A DNA stretch of 64,000 nt from Shewanella vesiculosa (GTDB taxonomy: Bacteria > Pseudomonadota > Gammaproteobacteria > Enterobacterales > Shewanellaceae). The stretch is from the NCBI RefSeq assembly GCF_021560015.1, contig NZ_CP073588.1:1054001-1118000 (forward strand), given 5' to 3'. The position numbers and the translations under genes are program-made. The notes beneath the pieces were generated by a model that ran no database searches, had not been told where the DNA came from, and saw only the letters and a program-made list of their open reading frames with translations. This document shows, piece by piece, positions 10,123 to 20,021 of the stretch (position 1 is the first letter of the stretch; each line of letters opens with the position of its first letter).

Positions 10123-11760
10123 ATGATTAAAGATTTTATTTTACCTGACATCGGCGAAGGTGTAGTGGAATGTGAATTAGTCGATTGGTTAGTCAGTGAA
10201 GGTGACATGGTTACCGAAGACCAACCGATTGCTGATGTAATGACTGACAAAGCCTTAGTACAAATTCCTGCGCCACATGCCGGAAAAATCACTAAGCTTT
10301 ATTACGCTAAAGGCGAAATAGCCATAGTGCATCAGCCATTATATGCGGTTGAGATGGACGGTGATGACAGTTCTAGTGTTTCTGAGACTCCTGTAGCTGC
10401 TGTCACTCCGGTTAAAGAAGCTGTTAACGATACATCGGCTAATCACGCTCCTGTTGACCGGGATAACTCTGTCGCTGCGACAACAAAAAGTTCATCAAAT
10501 ATTGAAGAATTCTTACTACCCGATATTGGTGAAGGAATTGTTGAATGTGAGCTAGTTGACTGGTTGGTAGAAGAAGGCGATATGGTGGTCGAAGACCAAC
10601 CGATTGCTGATGTGATGACCGATAAAGCGTTAGTGCAAATTCCGGCGATGAAAGCCGGTAAAATAGTTAAACTGCATTACCGTAAGGGTCAGCTTGCTAA
10701 AGTGCATTCGCCTCTATTTTCCATCGAAGTCGAAGCCGATGCTGATAGTGCATCTGCTAGCGTTGACGTGGTTCAACAAGCTCAAGCCGCTGCACCACAT
10801 GTTAATCTTGAGCCCGTTGCTCAGGGTAAAGCGTTAGCCAGCCCAGCTGTTCGCCGTATGGCGCGGACACTCGATATAAATATCGCAACTGTAGTCGGTA
10901 CGGGCAAAAATGGCCGTGTTTACAAAGAAGATATTGAACGTCATCAGCAAGGTACAAGTGCCTCTCAACCCGCTGCAAATACAAATGCTGCTTCATCGTC
11001 TTCTGATCAAGTTACAAATCCAGTAAGTGGTCAATTAGTTAGCCCTGCTTCAGCAAGTGATCGTGTTGAACCTATCAAAGGCGTCAAAGCTATTATGGCT
11101 AAAATGATGGTTGAGTCAGTATCGACAATTCCACATTTTACCTATTGCGAAGAATTTGATTTAACTGAATTGGTTGCTTTGCGTGAAAGTATGAAGCAGC
11201 GCTACTCAACCGACGAAGTGAAGCTCACTATGATGCCATTCTTTATGAAGGCCATGTCGTTAGCTATCAATGAATTTCCGATCTTGAACAGTCAAGTAAA
11301 CGCTGATTGCACTGAACTCACATATAAGTCGCGCCATAATATTGGTATGGCAGTTGACTCAAAAGTGGGTTTATTGGTTCCGAATGTTAAAGATGTGCAA
11401 AATAAGTCTATTTTAGATATTGCCGCTGACATTTCACGCTTAACCACAGCTGCACGCAGCGGCCGTGTGTCACCAGCCGATTTAAAAGATGGGACTATTT
11501 CAATTTCTAATATCGGTGCATTAGGCGGCACGATAGCAACACCTATTATTAATAAACCTGAAGTGGCGATTGTGGCATTAGGTAAGTTACAGATACTGCC
11601 TCGATTTAACGCCAAAGGTGAAGTTGAAGCTCGTAAGATTATGCAAGTTAGCTGGTCTGGCGATCACCGCGTTATTGACGGTGGCACCATAGCTCGCTTC
11701 TGTAATTTATGGAAACACTACCTAGAGCAACCACAAGAAATGCTCTTAGCCATGCGTTAA
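10123..11760 (+). CDS. bkdB: Branched-chain 2-oxoacid dehydrogenase E2, dihydrolipoyl acyltransferase
   Basis: A 545-residue E2 core protein with two lipoyl domains (about residues 1-76 and 126-202). Each contains the lipoylated lysine in the same phrase DVMTDKALVQIPA. An Ala/Ser/Val-rich linker follows, then the peripheral subunit-binding domain (about 235-270, ALASPAVRRMAR ... GKNGRVYKEDI), a second linker and the catalytic acyltransferase domain (about 310-545) with the HRVIDGG active-site motif. It passes the acyl group to CoA. The two near-identical lipoyl repeats suggest an internal duplication; many BkdB proteins have only one. No E3 gene follows, so lipoamide dehydrogenase must be encoded elsewhere. 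Confidence 0.95.
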   Translation: MIKDFILPDIGEGVVECELVDWLVSEGDMVTEDQPIADVMTDKALVQIPAPHAGKITKLYYAKGEIAIVHQPLYAVEMDGDDSSSVSETPVAAVTPVKEAVNDTSANHAPVDRDNSVAATTKSSSNIEEFLLPDIGEGIVECELVDWLVEEGDMVVEDQPIADVMTDKALVQIPAMKAGKIVKLHYRKGQLAKVHSPLFSIEVEADADSASASVDVVQQAQAAAPHVNLEPVAQGKALASPAVRRMARTLDINIATVVGTGKNGRVYKEDIERHQQGTSASQPAANTNAASSSSDQVTNPVSGQLVSPASASDRVEPIKGVKAIMAKMMVESVSTIPHFTYCEEFDLTELVALRESMKQRYSTDEVKLTMMPFFMKAMSLAINEFPILNSQVNADCTELTYKSRHNIGMAVDSKVGLLVPNVKDVQNKSILDIAADISRLTTAARSGRVSPADLKDGTISISNIGALGGTIATPIINKPEVAIVALGKLQILPRFNAKGEVEARKIMQVSWSGDHRVIDGGTIARFCNLWKHYLEQPQEMLLAMR

Positions 11761-11781
11761 TAATGATTAAGCTATCTTATG

Positions 11782-11813
11782 CAAAAGGACGCTAACGCGT
11801 CCTTTTGTTTTAA
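11782..11813 (+). terminator. Rho-independent terminator after bkdB
   Basis: CAAAAGGACGC and GCGTCCTTTTG form a perfect stem around TAAC, followed by TTT. It ends the bkd operon just before the nadA promoter. Confidence 0.9.
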
Positions 11814-11825
11814 GTGGCTTTTTCG

Positions 11826-11831
11826 TATAAT
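11826..11831 (+). promoter_or_regulatory. Candidate -10 box of nadA
   Basis: TATAAT stands 32 bases before the nadA ATG and just behind the bkdB terminator. A -35 element is weak (TTGTTT overlapping the terminator, 15 bases away), so only the -10 is supported. Confidence 0.5.
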
Positions 11832-11863
11832 ACACAAACAATGTAAATCGATTGGAACTTTGT

Positions 11864-12931
11864 ATGAGTCTGTCGGCACCTAAAATTGAAACTATTGAAT
11901 ATCCGTTTCCGCCAAAACCTGCCGTGTTGTCTGACGCTGAAAAAGCACAATATAAAGCACGTATCAAACAGTTATTGATTGATCAAAATGCAGTCCTTGT
12001 TGCCCATTATTATACCGATCCTGAAATTCAAGCATTAGCTGAAGAAACTGGTGGTTGTGTGTCAGATTCTTTAGAAATGGCTCGCTTTGGTCGCGATCAC
12101 CCAGCAAAGACATTAATTGTTGCTGGGGTTAAGTTTATGGGCGAAACCGCTAAAATCTTAAGCCCTGAAAAAACCATTTTAATGCCCACTCTGGAAGCAA
12201 CCTGTTCGTTAGATCTAGGTTGTCCGATTGAGCAATTTAATGAGTTTTGCGATGCCCATCCAGATCATACTGTTGTGGTGTATGCCAACACCTCTGCAGC
12301 AGTAAAAGCTCGTGCAGATTGGGTGGTCACCTCAAGCATTGCTTTAGAAATTGTTGAGCATCTCGATAGTCAAGATAAAAAAATTATCTGGGCACCCGAT
12401 CGCCACTTAGGCTCCTACATCAATACACAAACTGGCGCCGACATGTTGTTATGGCAAGGCGAGTGTATTGTGCATGATGAGTTTCAAGCTAAAGCATTAC
12501 GCGAGCTTAAAAAGCAACATCCTGGTGCAGCCATTTTGGTTCACCCAGAGTCACCAGCTAGTGTGGTTGAGCTTGCTGATGCTGTAGGTTCTACCAGTCA
12601 GTTGATTAAAGCGGCGCAAACCATGGCCAACGACACCTTTATTGTTGCCACGGATCGCGGTATTTTTTATAAAATGCAGCAGGCTGCTCCAGGTAAAACC
12701 TTGCTCGAAGCCCCAACCGGCGGCAACGGTGCCACCTGTAAGAGTTGTGCCCATTGCCCGTGGATGGCCATGAACGGTTTGCAAGCTATCGAAGCTTCAC
12801 TAGTTGATAGCGATAAAACTAATCATGAAATATTTGTTGATGATGAACTGCGCATCAAAGCACTCATCCCACTAACTCGCATGCTCGATTTTGCCAAAGA
12901 ATTGAATATGAAAGTGAAGGGCAACGCATAA
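11864..12931 (+). CDS. nadA: Quinolinate synthase A
   Basis: A 355-residue iron-sulfur enzyme that condenses iminoaspartate with dihydroxyacetone phosphate to quinolinate, the committed step of NAD synthesis. The three [4Fe-4S] ligands expected for the E. coli-type enzyme are in place: Cys114 (ATCSLDLGC), Cys201 ([10 protein letters not shown]) and Cys298 in the CKSCAHCPW motif. Substrate-binding phrases [11 protein letters not shown] and ANTSAAVKA are intact. The ATG at 11864 is preferred over a TTG four codons upstream. nadB is not nearby. It ends in a strong two-way terminator shared with the chemoreceptor gene. Confidence 0.97.
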   Translation: MSLSAPKIETIEYPFPPKPAVLSDAEKAQYKARIKQLLIDQNAVLVAHYYTDPEIQALAEETGGCVSDSLEMARFGRDHPAKTLIVAGVKFMGETAKILSPEKTILMPTLEATCSLDLGCPIEQFNEFCDAHPDHTVVVYANTSAAVKARADWVVTSSIALEIVEHLDSQDKKIIWAPDRHLGSYINTQTGADMLLWQGECIVHDEFQAKALRELKKQHPGAAILVHPESPASVVELADAVGSTSQLIKAAQTMANDTFIVATDRGIFYKMQQAAPGKTLLEAPTGGNGATCKSCAHCPWMAMNGLQAIEASLVDSDKTNHEIFVDDELRIKALIPLTRMLDFAKELNMKVKGNA

Positions 12932-12967
12932 GTAAATAGCTAAGTTTGCGAATCAATGACTAGCCAG

Positions 12968-13000
12968 ATAAAAAAACCGACTCCATGTCGGTTTTTTTAT
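12968..13000. terminator. Bidirectional rho-independent terminator
   Basis: Two 14-base arms, 12968-12981 and 12987-13000, pair perfectly around TCCAT; the outer part of the stem is an A-run facing a T-run. It separates nadA and the convergent chemoreceptor gene. Confidence 0.92.
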
Positions 13001-13033
13001 TCTCAATTGTTATTGTTGTGATGCGGTATTCTG

Positions 13034-14950
13034 TTAAATTTTAAATTGCCCAACTAAGGTATTAAGTTGCTTAGACAAATCAGCAAGGTCCTCGCTTGCC
13101 TTGGCTGTTTGCATTGCACCATCCGTAGTCTTAGTAACGATATAGTTGATGTTATTGATGTTTTTATTAATCTCATTTGATACCGCACATTGTTCATTTG
13201 CTGCACTGGCTATTTGAATATTCATCTCAGTGATAGTATTGACCGCTGCAAAAATGTCATCGAGCGCTCGGTCGGCATTATTTGCCTGTGCTACACAAGA
13301 ATCTGTGACCTTACTACTTTCTTTCATGACTTGAACTGCTTTCGCTGCACCACTTTGTAATTGTTCTATCATGGCTTGAATGTCTTGGGTTGAGGCCTGT
13401 GTTCGGCTTGCTAAGGTTCGAACTTCATCAGCAACAACAGCAAAGCCTCTGCCTTGTTCGCCAGCGCGAGCAGCTTCGATTGCGGCATTCAGAGCTAACA
13501 AATTAGTTTGATCAGAAATATTGCGAATTACTTCCAGTACACTATCAATGGCTGTTGTTTGGCTTTGTAAATGTGAAACAGTTTCTGTCGCAATGTTGAT
13601 TTCTGATGCTAATTGATTAATTTCTGATGACACTGCGCTGACGACAAGTTTTCCCGTTTCTGTTGCTTCATTGGCTTTTTGGGCAGCATCAGCTGCTTGA
13701 GTAGCATTTTGTGCAACCTCTTGAACGGTTGCACTCATTTCATTCATCGCGGTCGCAACCTGCTCAGTTTCCTGTTGCTGTTGAACGGTATCAGATCGTG
13801 TTTCAAGTGTAATATTAGATAAGCGTTCAGCAGAGTTATTAAGCAGCTGAGTAGCGGACATCACTTGGGTAATTGTGCTATGAACCTTGGTAGCAAATTG
13901 GTTGAATGCTTTGGATAGCTGAGTAATTTCATCGTTGCCGATAACGGTTAAACGCAGGGTTAAGTCGCCATCGCCATCTGCAATATTATTCATCGTGTTA
14001 GTGGTAGTATTAATTGGCTTTGTAATACTTCTGCTTACCACCCAAGCAATGGCTATCCCTAATAATAACGCAATAATACCTACAAAAATCATGGTTAAAG
14101 ATACTGTCTTTAGTGCACTCGTATTATGAGTACGATCCATTGCGATTTCTAGGACGCCAATAGGTTGGCCAGAAAAATCTTTTATTTGACGTAAGTAGAT
14201 AGCATAGGGGGTGTCGTTTAATGTTGACTGGCTATTAAGCACTTCACCATTAAATGCTTGCGTTAAATCGGCATTATTTGAAAAACTATTAGGTTTTGTT
14301 GTGGTTCCAAAAGCTTCAAATCGTCCATTTTTCTCAGTGTAGAGAGCAATATCGACGTTATAATCTTTTTTAAATTCGTCAAAAAATGTTTGTCCAAAAG
14401 ACATACCAAACTCAACAGAGCCAATATGTTTGTTTTGATAATTTATCGGCATAATTCCGCGAATGCCTATCCCAGCGACTCCTTTTTCTAGTCCTTTAAC
14501 CGCTTTTTTATCTCGATTTGCGACAACGATGGTTTGTCTAAAAGAGGATAAATCATCCCCAAACTCCTCTGGCTTGTGAACCCTTAAAAAGGACGTCGCA
14601 GGAGGTAAGTGGAACTGGAATTGACGAACGCCATAACTAGTTTTTAATGAGTCGAAAAGCGGAATAGTTCTAGCCGCTAATTCATTTCTATTGCCCTCAC
14701 TGAATAGCTTTTGTAATTCTCTATCGCTAGCAATGACAGTTGCTAAAGCTTGAGCCAATTTCCCTGTTGATTCAATATCAGCTGTAGCCGTTTCATATAG
14801 CTTGTGTAGCTCGCGTTGCTCGGCGCTATCGATAGTGGCTGAGAATTCAGATAGTACGAAAGGAATAACGGTACCCATGACTAAAAACAATACAATGGCA
14901 ATACCTAAGATAATACGGTTGCCGATAGTTAAATTAAATTTGCTCGCCAT
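13034..14950 (-). CDS. Methyl-accepting chemotaxis protein with periplasmic Cache-type sensor
   Basis: A 638-residue chemoreceptor. One transmembrane helix is at about residues 10-30 and a second at about 290-312. They enclose a large periplasmic ligand domain containing [18 protein letters not shown], a phrase seen in Cache-like sensor domains. A HAMP linker follows ([13 protein letters not shown]), then the cytoplasmic signalling domain with the highly conserved hairpin tip ([20 protein letters not shown], then [15 protein letters not shown]). It passes ligand signals to CheA/CheW to steer swimming. No CheR-docking pentapeptide is seen at the C terminus. Ligand unknown. It stands alone, convergent with nadA. 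Confidence 0.93.
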   Translation of the reverse strand: MASKFNLTIGNRIILGIAIVLFLVMGTVIPFVLSEFSATIDSAEQRELHKLYETATADIESTGKLAQALATVIASDRELQKLFSEGNRNELAARTIPLFDSLKTSYGVRQFQFHLPPATSFLRVHKPEEFGDDLSSFRQTIVVANRDKKAVKGLEKGVAGIGIRGIMPINYQNKHIGSVEFGMSFGQTFFDEFKKDYNVDIALYTEKNGRFEAFGTTTKPNSFSNNADLTQAFNGEVLNSQSTLNDTPYAIYLRQIKDFSGQPIGVLEIAMDRTHNTSALKTVSLTMIFVGIIALLLGIAIAWVVSRSITKPINTTTNTMNNIADGDGDLTLRLTVIGNDEITQLSKAFNQFATKVHSTITQVMSATQLLNNSAERLSNITLETRSDTVQQQQETEQVATAMNEMSATVQEVAQNATQAADAAQKANEATETGKLVVSAVSSEINQLASEINIATETVSHLQSQTTAIDSVLEVIRNISDQTNLLALNAAIEAARAGEQGRGFAVVADEVRTLASRTQASTQDIQAMIEQLQSGAAKAVQVMKESSKVTDSCVAQANNADRALDDIFAAVNTITEMNIQIASAANEQCAVSNEINKNINNINYIVTKTTDGAMQTAKASEDLADLSKQLNTLVGQFKI

Positions 14951-15356
14951 TTTTAATTCCTGTGACTTTTTGTAAATGAATAATATTTAATGATTTAAAA
15001 TATCAGCTATAAACAGAAAATAAACAAGGCTCTATTGGTCGAATTTTGTGCTCTATGCTGTAATAACTTATCTTTACTCATAATTAAATTCATTTCATTA
15101 CTCTCATTCCATTTTGTACGATTAATAGACTAGTGAACGAATTGAAATAGAAGGGGAGTCGAATCTGTCTTACTTTATTTAGTGCTATTCGACTTCGTCA
15201 CTTATAAGCAATAGATATTGGGTAATAGGATATAAAAGCTAACAGTGTATGTATGATTTTAGCGTGTTGATAAAATTTTAGGCGATGAATTTAATGATAA
15301 TAGAAAATTGCAGTATTATTTGGATCCCCGAGCGATGAACTAACTTTTTAATAAAT
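14951..15356. other. Intergenic region upstream of the chemoreceptor gene
   Basis: 406 AT-rich bases holding the leftward chemoreceptor promoter region and, at the right end, the gapA terminator. I see no gene and no convincing boxes. Confidence 0.6.
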
Positions 15357-15380
15357 AAAAAAGCCCCGCAAATGCGAGGC
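15357..15380 (-). terminator. Rho-independent terminator of gapA
   Basis: On the minus strand GCCTCGCA and TGCGGGGC form a stem around TT, with one A-G mismatch, followed by six T. It lies 37 bases behind the gapA stop. Confidence 0.88.
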
Positions 15381-15417
15381 TATTAAGTAGATCTTAACGA
15401 GCTAATTTATAGTTTAA

Positions 15418-16428
15418 TTACTTAGCGTTCATTAACGCAACAGCGTTGTCTAACATGCGGTTACTGAAACCCCATTCGTTGTCATACCATGACATTACTT
15501 TCACTAATCGACCGTTAACACGAGTTTGTGTAGCGTCGAAATTAGAAGAGAAAGGATTATGGTTGAAGTCGATAGACACTAATGGCTCTTCATTAATCGC
15601 TAATACTTCAGACATTGGTGACGTTAGTGAAGCACGGGTAATGATGGCATTTACTTCTTCAACAGTGGTGTCTCTAGAGGCTAAGAATGTTAAGTCAACT
15701 AAAGACACGTTGATTGTTGGCACTCGTACCGCTAAACCGTCAAATTTACCCATAAGCTCAGGAACCACTAAACCTACTGCAGCAGCTGCACCGGTTTTAG
15801 TTGGGATCATCGACATTGCCGCTGCGCGAGCACGGCGTAAATCTGTATGGTAAACATCAGATAGACGTTGATCATTGGTGTAAGAGTGGATCGTGGTCAT
15901 TAAACCAGATTCAATACCAATTTCATCATTTAACGGCTTAGCAATAGGTGCAAGGCAGTTAGTGGTACATGAAGCACCAGAAATGACTGTCATGTCTGAA
16001 GTTAATATATCGTTATTTACACCATATACGATTGTGGCATCAACATTCTTACCAGGAGCTGAAATAATAACTTTCTTAGCACCAGCAGTAAGGTGTGGTT
16101 GCACAGATTCTTTAGATGTGAAAATACCCGTACATTCAAAGACAACATCAATTTTTAATTCTGCCCAAGGTAACTTTGATGGGTCACGTTCTTGGAAAGT
16201 TAAAATTTTGTCGCCATTAACATAGATAGCTTCATCGTCATGATCAACTTTCGCGTTGAAACGACCATGTACAGTATCGTACTTAGTTAAATGAGCATTA
16301 ATAGAAGCATCACCTAAATCGTTTAACGCAACGATTTCGATTGGGTAATCTTTGTCGCTTTCGTACAGTGCACGTAGAACGTTTCTACCGATACGGCCAT
16401 AGCCGTTAATTGCTACACGGATAGTCAT
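15418..16428 (-). CDS. gapA: Type I glyceraldehyde-3-phosphate dehydrogenase
   Basis: A 336-residue NAD-dependent glycolytic enzyme converting glyceraldehyde-3-phosphate to 1,3-bisphosphoglycerate. It shows the N-terminal nucleotide motif [15 protein letters not shown], the catalytic Cys154 in [10 protein letters not shown], the SYTNDQ strand, the RRARAAA phosphate-binding region and WYDNEWGF near the C terminus. Some stretches ([17 protein letters not shown]-like SIDFNHNP) are also close to erythrose-4-phosphate dehydrogenase, so Epd is the main alternative. The SYTNDQ and NIPTKTG-type segment ([14 protein letters not shown]) favours GAPDH. It is in the same gene neighbourhood as the longer gapB at 17691, with a lipoprotein gene between. 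Confidence 0.9.
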   Translation of the reverse strand: MTIRVAINGYGRIGRNVLRALYESDKDYPIEIVALNDLGDASINAHLTKYDTVHGRFNAKVDHDDEAIYVNGDKILTFQERDPSKLPWAELKIDVVFECTGIFTSKESVQPHLTAGAKKVIISAPGKNVDATIVYGVNNDILTSDMTVISGASCTTNCLAPIAKPLNDEIGIESGLMTTIHSYTNDQRLSDVYHTDLRRARAAAMSMIPTKTGAAAAVGLVVPELMGKFDGLAVRVPTINVSLVDLTFLASRDTTVEEVNAIITRASLTSPMSEVLAINEEPLVSIDFNHNPFSSNFDATQTRVNGRLVKVMSWYDNEWGFSNRMLDNAVALMNAK

Positions 16429-16657
16429 CTCATATCCCTCAAGTTAAAATAATTTGGTGGCATATCATTCGCCTGGTTGTAAAATTACCAAATTGGCCGT
16501 AATAATCAAGTTAAATCACCCAAATATGCCGAATTAAGCCAATAATATTCGTATTTTTTTTACATTTAGCCCATTTTGAAGATATTTTAAGCACAGTTTT
16601 GTAAGTAATAATAAATTTAATAAGCCACAAAATGGATTCAAAGTTCACAATCCTAGC

Positions 16658-17488
16658 TTATTTTAATAATGCTTCACTGTGACTATTGGCAAATTGTTCG
16701 CTCATTACCACTGAGACGAGTTCAATGGCTTGACTGTCTAATGTCGATGCAAGCGCTTGATCCCCCTTAATGATAGCTAATAACTGTTGTTCATCAGCTT
16801 GGTTTTCACTGATCAATAAGTTGGCTCTGGTCAACAGGTATTCTTTTTCACTATCTTGTTGTTGGTGGTAAATAGAAGCGAGAGCTAAAAACCAGTCAGG
16901 ATCAATATCTGCTGGCTTGGTGGTAGCAAGCAAATGCAAATAAAGCGTTTTGGCATCATTAGGCGAAACTCTCACATAATAGGCTGCTAGTTGAGTAATG
17001 ATATCGTTATCGACAAGCAATCCTTGCTTATAAGTGTTTTCTACAATCGCCAATCCTGCTTGATCGTTAAAACGCATCCAACGATAAAAAGCTAAATGCA
17101 CTTCGTTATTTGCACGGGTTGTTTCTTGAAGTTCGCTGAGTGTCTGAGTGCTTACCGCAAAAGCGCGTTCTCGATCACGGGTTCGGTCAGTATTAATTTT
17201 ATGTTGTACACCAGCAGCCAATTCGATGCATTTACTGTATTTCTCTAAGTAAATAAGTTGCTGGTAAAGTTGTTTACCTGTAGGCGATGAGCTCTGTTTT
17301 AACGCATATCTGTGGCGGATCAGGTCACCTTTCTCAAATCGGCACCAACTATCTTTGTGTAAATCACTACAAAGTTCAGGATTATTTTTACAAATAAGGT
17401 CGCTGTTTCGGTCATTATCGCAGCCAAAAAGGCCAAAACAGGCCCCGATAACTGTAAATGATGTAATTAATACAAAATTATGGCTCAA
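16658..17488 (-). CDS. DUF2989-type lipoprotein of unknown function
   Basis: A 276-residue protein with an N-terminal signal sequence ending in the lipobox LFGC (Cys23), so the mature protein should be lipid-anchored. The remaining sequence is mostly helical and looks like TPR/Sel1-type repeats (for example DWFLALASIYHQQQDSEKEYLL). I recognise it as the DUF2989 family that lies between the two GAPDH genes in Shewanella; no function is known to me. It is divergent from gapB and shares its control region. A role linked to glycolysis is suggested only by this conserved neighbourhood. Confidence 0.75.
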   Translation of the reverse strand: MSHNFVLITSFTVIGACFGLFGCDNDRNSDLICKNNPELCSDLHKDSWCRFEKGDLIRHRYALKQSSSPTGKQLYQQLIYLEKYSKCIELAAGVQHKINTDRTRDRERAFAVSTQTLSELQETTRANNEVHLAFYRWMRFNDQAGLAIVENTYKQGLLVDNDIITQLAAYYVRVSPNDAKTLYLHLLATTKPADIDPDWFLALASIYHQQQDSEKEYLLTRANLLISENQADEQQLLAIIKGDQALASTLDSQAIELVSVVMSEQFANSHSEALLK

Positions 17489-17511
17489 AAGCGTCTCCGA
17501 GCGGTAAATTG

Positions 17512-17526
17512 TCTAATAAAATTACA
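17512..17526. promoter_or_regulatory. Candidate HexR operator before gapB
   Basis: TCTAATAAAATTACA matches 13 of 15 positions of TGTAATTAAATTACA, which I recall as the HexR consensus; HexR controls central carbon genes including gap genes in Shewanella. It lies between the divergent DUF2989 gene and gapB, 165 bases before the gapB start. A GC-rich hairpin (GGGGG / CCCCC) at 17591-17604 lies in the leader. Confidence 0.5.
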
Positions 17527-17690
17527 CATTTACCGAAAATTTGTTACTAGCGAAATCGGCTGTATTTCTTTACAATGTCGGCGACCAACAGGGGGGCCAC
17601 CCCCATACAATATACTAAATTATTGGTCTTTTCTTTTTGTTACTCAAACCTTTCTGAAAAAACGAGAAAAGTGAGATAAAGGATCCCTAC

Positions 17691-19130
17691 ATGAGCGCAG
17701 ATAAACATTTACAAAGTTGGCAAGAACGTTTCGAAATGGCAGAAGAAGCAATGCAACCGTTGCTTGGCAAGTTGTATCGTAACCAAGGTATTGAGGTTAT
17801 GGTATATGGTAAACCACTACTCAATGCATCAACCATCGAAATCATTAAGTCACACCGTTTAGTACGTCGTCATGTCGGTGAAAAATTACGTCTTCGTGAA
17901 AGTTTCCCATTTGTTGTAGCACTTAGCAAATTAGCCATCAAGCATTGCCGAGTCGATATTGGTAAATTAGCGATTAATTACTGGCGTGATAACAAGGATG
18001 CAAGTGGTATCGAAGCTTATATGGCACAGGAGTTGTCAGAAGCTGTTAATCATGGTGATGACACCCCAGCTCGTGATGTTGTACTTTATGGCTTCGGTCG
18101 AATAGGGCGTTTGTTAGCTCGTTTACTCATTGAGCGTACTGGTAAAAGTAATAAAATGCGCCTTCGTGCCATTGTATTGCGTGGTGGTAAAAAAGGTGAT
18201 TTAGAAAAGCGTGCCAGTTTATTACGTCGTGACTCAGTACACGGACCATTTAATGGTTCGGTTGAAGTTGACGAAGAAAACAACGCAATTATTGCCAATG
18301 GAACTTACATTCAAGTCATTTACGCTAACTCACCAGATGAAGTTGATTACACTAAGTATGATATTAACAATGCGTTAATTGTTGATAACACAGGTATTTG
18401 GAAAGATGAAGCTGGTTTAGGTTTACACCTTAAGAGCCCTGGAGCAGCAAAAGTATTATTAACAGCTCCAGCCAAAGGTGCGATTAAAAATATCGTTTAC
18501 GGCGTTAATGAAAACGATATCCTTGATTTAGACACCATAGTGTCAGCGGCAAGTTGTACAACTAATGCCATCACACCAGTGTTAAAAGCGGTTAATGACA
18601 AATATGTGATTGAAAATGGTCACGTAGAAACGATTCACTCATATACCAACGATCAAAATTTAATTGATAACTATCACAGTGCAGATCGCCGTGGACGTAG
18701 CGCCCCACTTAACATGGTCATTACCGAAACCGGCGCGGCTAAAGCTGTTGCTAAAGCATTGCCTGTATTAGCGGGTAAACTAACCGGTAACGCGATTCGC
18801 GTTCCAACGCCTAACGTCTCTATGGCTATCATCAGTGTTAATTTACAACACGAAACTAATCGTGATGAACTGAATGAATACTTAAAAGATGTCGCATTGC
18901 AATCTGGGTTACAAAATCAAATCGATTTTACTGAATCGACTGAAATTGTTTCAAGTGACTTAGTGGGTTCACGTTATGCAGGTGTTGTCGATTCACAAGC
19001 AACGATTGCAGAGGGTAAACGTGCCATTTTGTACGTATGGTATGACAATGAATTTGGTTATAGCTGCCAGGTTGTCGGCGTTATGCAAAAAATGCTTGGC
19101 TTAACCACATTATCACTACCTAAAAACTAA
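17691..19130 (+). CDS. gapB: Long glyceraldehyde-3-phosphate dehydrogenase (GapB type)
   Basis: A 479-residue GAPDH, about 140 residues longer than the usual enzyme because of an N-terminal helical extension (residues 1-126). The dehydrogenase part starts at DVVLYGFGRIGRLLARLL (129 onward). It has the catalytic Cys289 in SAASCTTNAITP and ends with WYDNEFGYSCQVVGVM. Enzymes of this long type are common in marine gammaproteobacteria and are usually proposed to work in the gluconeogenic direction, often with NADP; that direction is family knowledge, not visible here. A terminator follows 100 bases downstream. Confidence 0.9.
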   Translation: MSADKHLQSWQERFEMAEEAMQPLLGKLYRNQGIEVMVYGKPLLNASTIEIIKSHRLVRRHVGEKLRLRESFPFVVALSKLAIKHCRVDIGKLAINYWRDNKDASGIEAYMAQELSEAVNHGDDTPARDVVLYGFGRIGRLLARLLIERTGKSNKMRLRAIVLRGGKKGDLEKRASLLRRDSVHGPFNGSVEVDEENNAIIANGTYIQVIYANSPDEVDYTKYDINNALIVDNTGIWKDEAGLGLHLKSPGAAKVLLTAPAKGAIKNIVYGVNENDILDLDTIVSAASCTTNAITPVLKAVNDKYVIENGHVETIHSYTNDQNLIDNYHSADRRGRSAPLNMVITETGAAKAVAKALPVLAGKLTGNAIRVPTPNVSMAIISVNLQHETNRDELNEYLKDVALQSGLQNQIDFTESTEIVSSDLVGSRYAGVVDSQATIAEGKRAILYVWYDNEFGYSCQVVGVMQKMLGLTTLSLPKN

Positions 19131-19229
19131 TATTTAATTAGTACCAAGTTTGCTGACAGTGGATGTTTAACAAGGTTTGCAAAGTGAATATCGCTGTTTA
19201 TTGAGTACTTACCCAGTATGTAGTCTCGA

Positions 19230-19257
19230 AAGCATCTCTTTGGAGATGCTTTTTTAT
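19230..19257 (+). terminator. Rho-independent terminator after gapB
   Basis: AGCATCTC and GAGATGCT pair around TTTG and are followed by TTTTTTA. Confidence 0.9.
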
Positions 19258-19337
19258 CCGCCTTGTAATATATTTAATCAGAATGATGATTTATGCATCA
19301 AACAGTCATTTTGTTGCAATAAATCTGTTTTTATTGA

Positions 19338-19365
19338 TTGACTATCAGAGCTAAAACGGTAGAAT
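19338..19365 (+). promoter_or_regulatory. Promoter of the tRNA operon
   Basis: TTGACT and TAGAAT are separated by 16 bases and lie 76 bases before the first tRNA. This fits a strong sigma-70 promoter of the kind used for stable RNA genes. Confidence 0.7.
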
Positions 19366-19441
19366 GCCATTCCGCAGTCAAGGGAAACATCCTCTTGTTG
19401 CAACGTTCTAGTTTTAAATAGAGCGGTAAAGAGATACAAAT

Positions 19442-19517
19442 GCGACATTAGCTCAGTTGGTAGAGCGATACCTTGCCAAGGTATAGGTCATCGGTTCGAA
19501 CCCGATATGTCGCTCCA
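19442..19517 (+). tRNA. tRNA-Gly (GCC)
   Basis: 76 bases with a seven-base acceptor stem (GCGACAT / ATGTCGC), D arm AGCTCAGTTGGTAGAGC, anticodon loop TTGCCAA with GCC at 19475-19477, T arm GGTTCGAACCC and an encoded CCA end. First gene of a three-tRNA operon. Confidence 0.97.
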
Positions 19518-19559
19518 ATTTCTTATCTCCTCCGATGGATTTGATTTTGGTTAAAGCAT

Positions 19560-19633
19560 GGCGCGATGGCAGAATGGCTATGCTACGGATTGCAAATCCG
19601 TCTATCTCGGTTCGACTCCGGGTCGCGCCTCCA
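19560..19633 (+). tRNA. tRNA-Cys (GCA)
   Basis: 74 bases with acceptor stem GGCGCGA / TCGCGCC, anticodon loop TTGCAAA with GCA at 19592-19594, T arm GGTTCGACTCC and an encoded CCA. Second gene of the operon. Confidence 0.97.
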
Positions 19634-19682
19634 CAAAATTGCGTTTAATGGTTACTTTTAGTAGCGGTTAAAACAACACTTT

Positions 19683-19768
19683 GCCCGAGTGGTGGAATCG
19701 GTAGACACAAGGGATTTAAAATCCCTCGCTGAATAAGCGTGCCGGTTCAAGTCCGGCCTCGGGTACCA
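19683..19768 (+). tRNA. tRNA-Leu (TAA)
   Basis: 86 bases with the long variable arm of a class II tRNA (CTCGCTGAATAAGCGTG). The acceptor stem is GCCCGAG / CTCGGGT with a G-T end pair. The anticodon loop is TTTAAAA with TAA at 19717-19719, and CCA is encoded. Its 3' end is copied downstream at 19940-19964. Confidence 0.96.
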
Positions 19769-19806
19769 TTATTTATAGTAAGAAATTACATACTTAAGTA
19801 TGGTGT

Positions 19807-19838
19807 AAAAAAGCCTCAACATTAGTTGGGGCTTTTTT
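19807..19838 (+). terminator. Terminator of the tRNA operon (copy 1)
   Basis: An A-run and GCCTCAAC pair with GTTGGGGC and a T-run around ATTA, with one G-T pair. Confidence 0.88.
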
Positions 19839-19898
19839 ACGTCTGTAATTTAGCTTACACATTCAGTGATAAGTAGATAGATAAAAAGCTGAAAAGAT

Positions 19899-19960
19899 AA
19901 AATCCTTCGCGCTCAACTTGAATATCAGGCGTACAGGCGCAAGTCCGGCCTCGGGTACCA
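19899..19960 (+). pseudogene. tRNA-Leu 3'-half remnant
   Basis: From AAAATCCTTCGC onward the sequence follows the anticodon-stem 3' strand of the intact tRNA-Leu. It then diverges in the variable region and ends with the exact T-arm and acceptor 3' strand including CCA (25 bases, 19940-19964, identical to 19748-19772). The 5' half and anticodon are absent, so it cannot make a tRNA. The second repeat copy (from 20082) keeps the AAAATCCCTCGC part but lacks the CCA end. Confidence 0.75.
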
Positions 19961-19989
19961 TTATAATCTCTAGCAATAGAGAGTGGTGT

Positions 19990-20021
19990 AAAAAAGCCTT
20001 AACATTAGTTGGGGCTTTTTT
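19990..20021 (+). terminator. Terminator (copy 2)
   Basis: Same hairpin as at 19807 with one C-to-T change, leaving a second G-T pair in the stem. Confidence 0.8.

Noticed and set aside
15418..16428. Erythrose-4-phosphate dehydrogenase (epd)
   Set aside because: Some stretches are close to Epd, but SYTNDQ and the SMIPTKTG segment fit GAPDH better, and the gap gene context supports it.
16477..16491. TTGTAAAATTACCAA before gapA as a HexR site
   Set aside because: Half-sites resemble HexR, but the spacing is two bases too short for the consensus I recall.
17591..17604. Terminator or riboswitch in the gapB leader
   Set aside because: Only a 5-bp G/C stem with a tiny loop and no T-run or wider fold.
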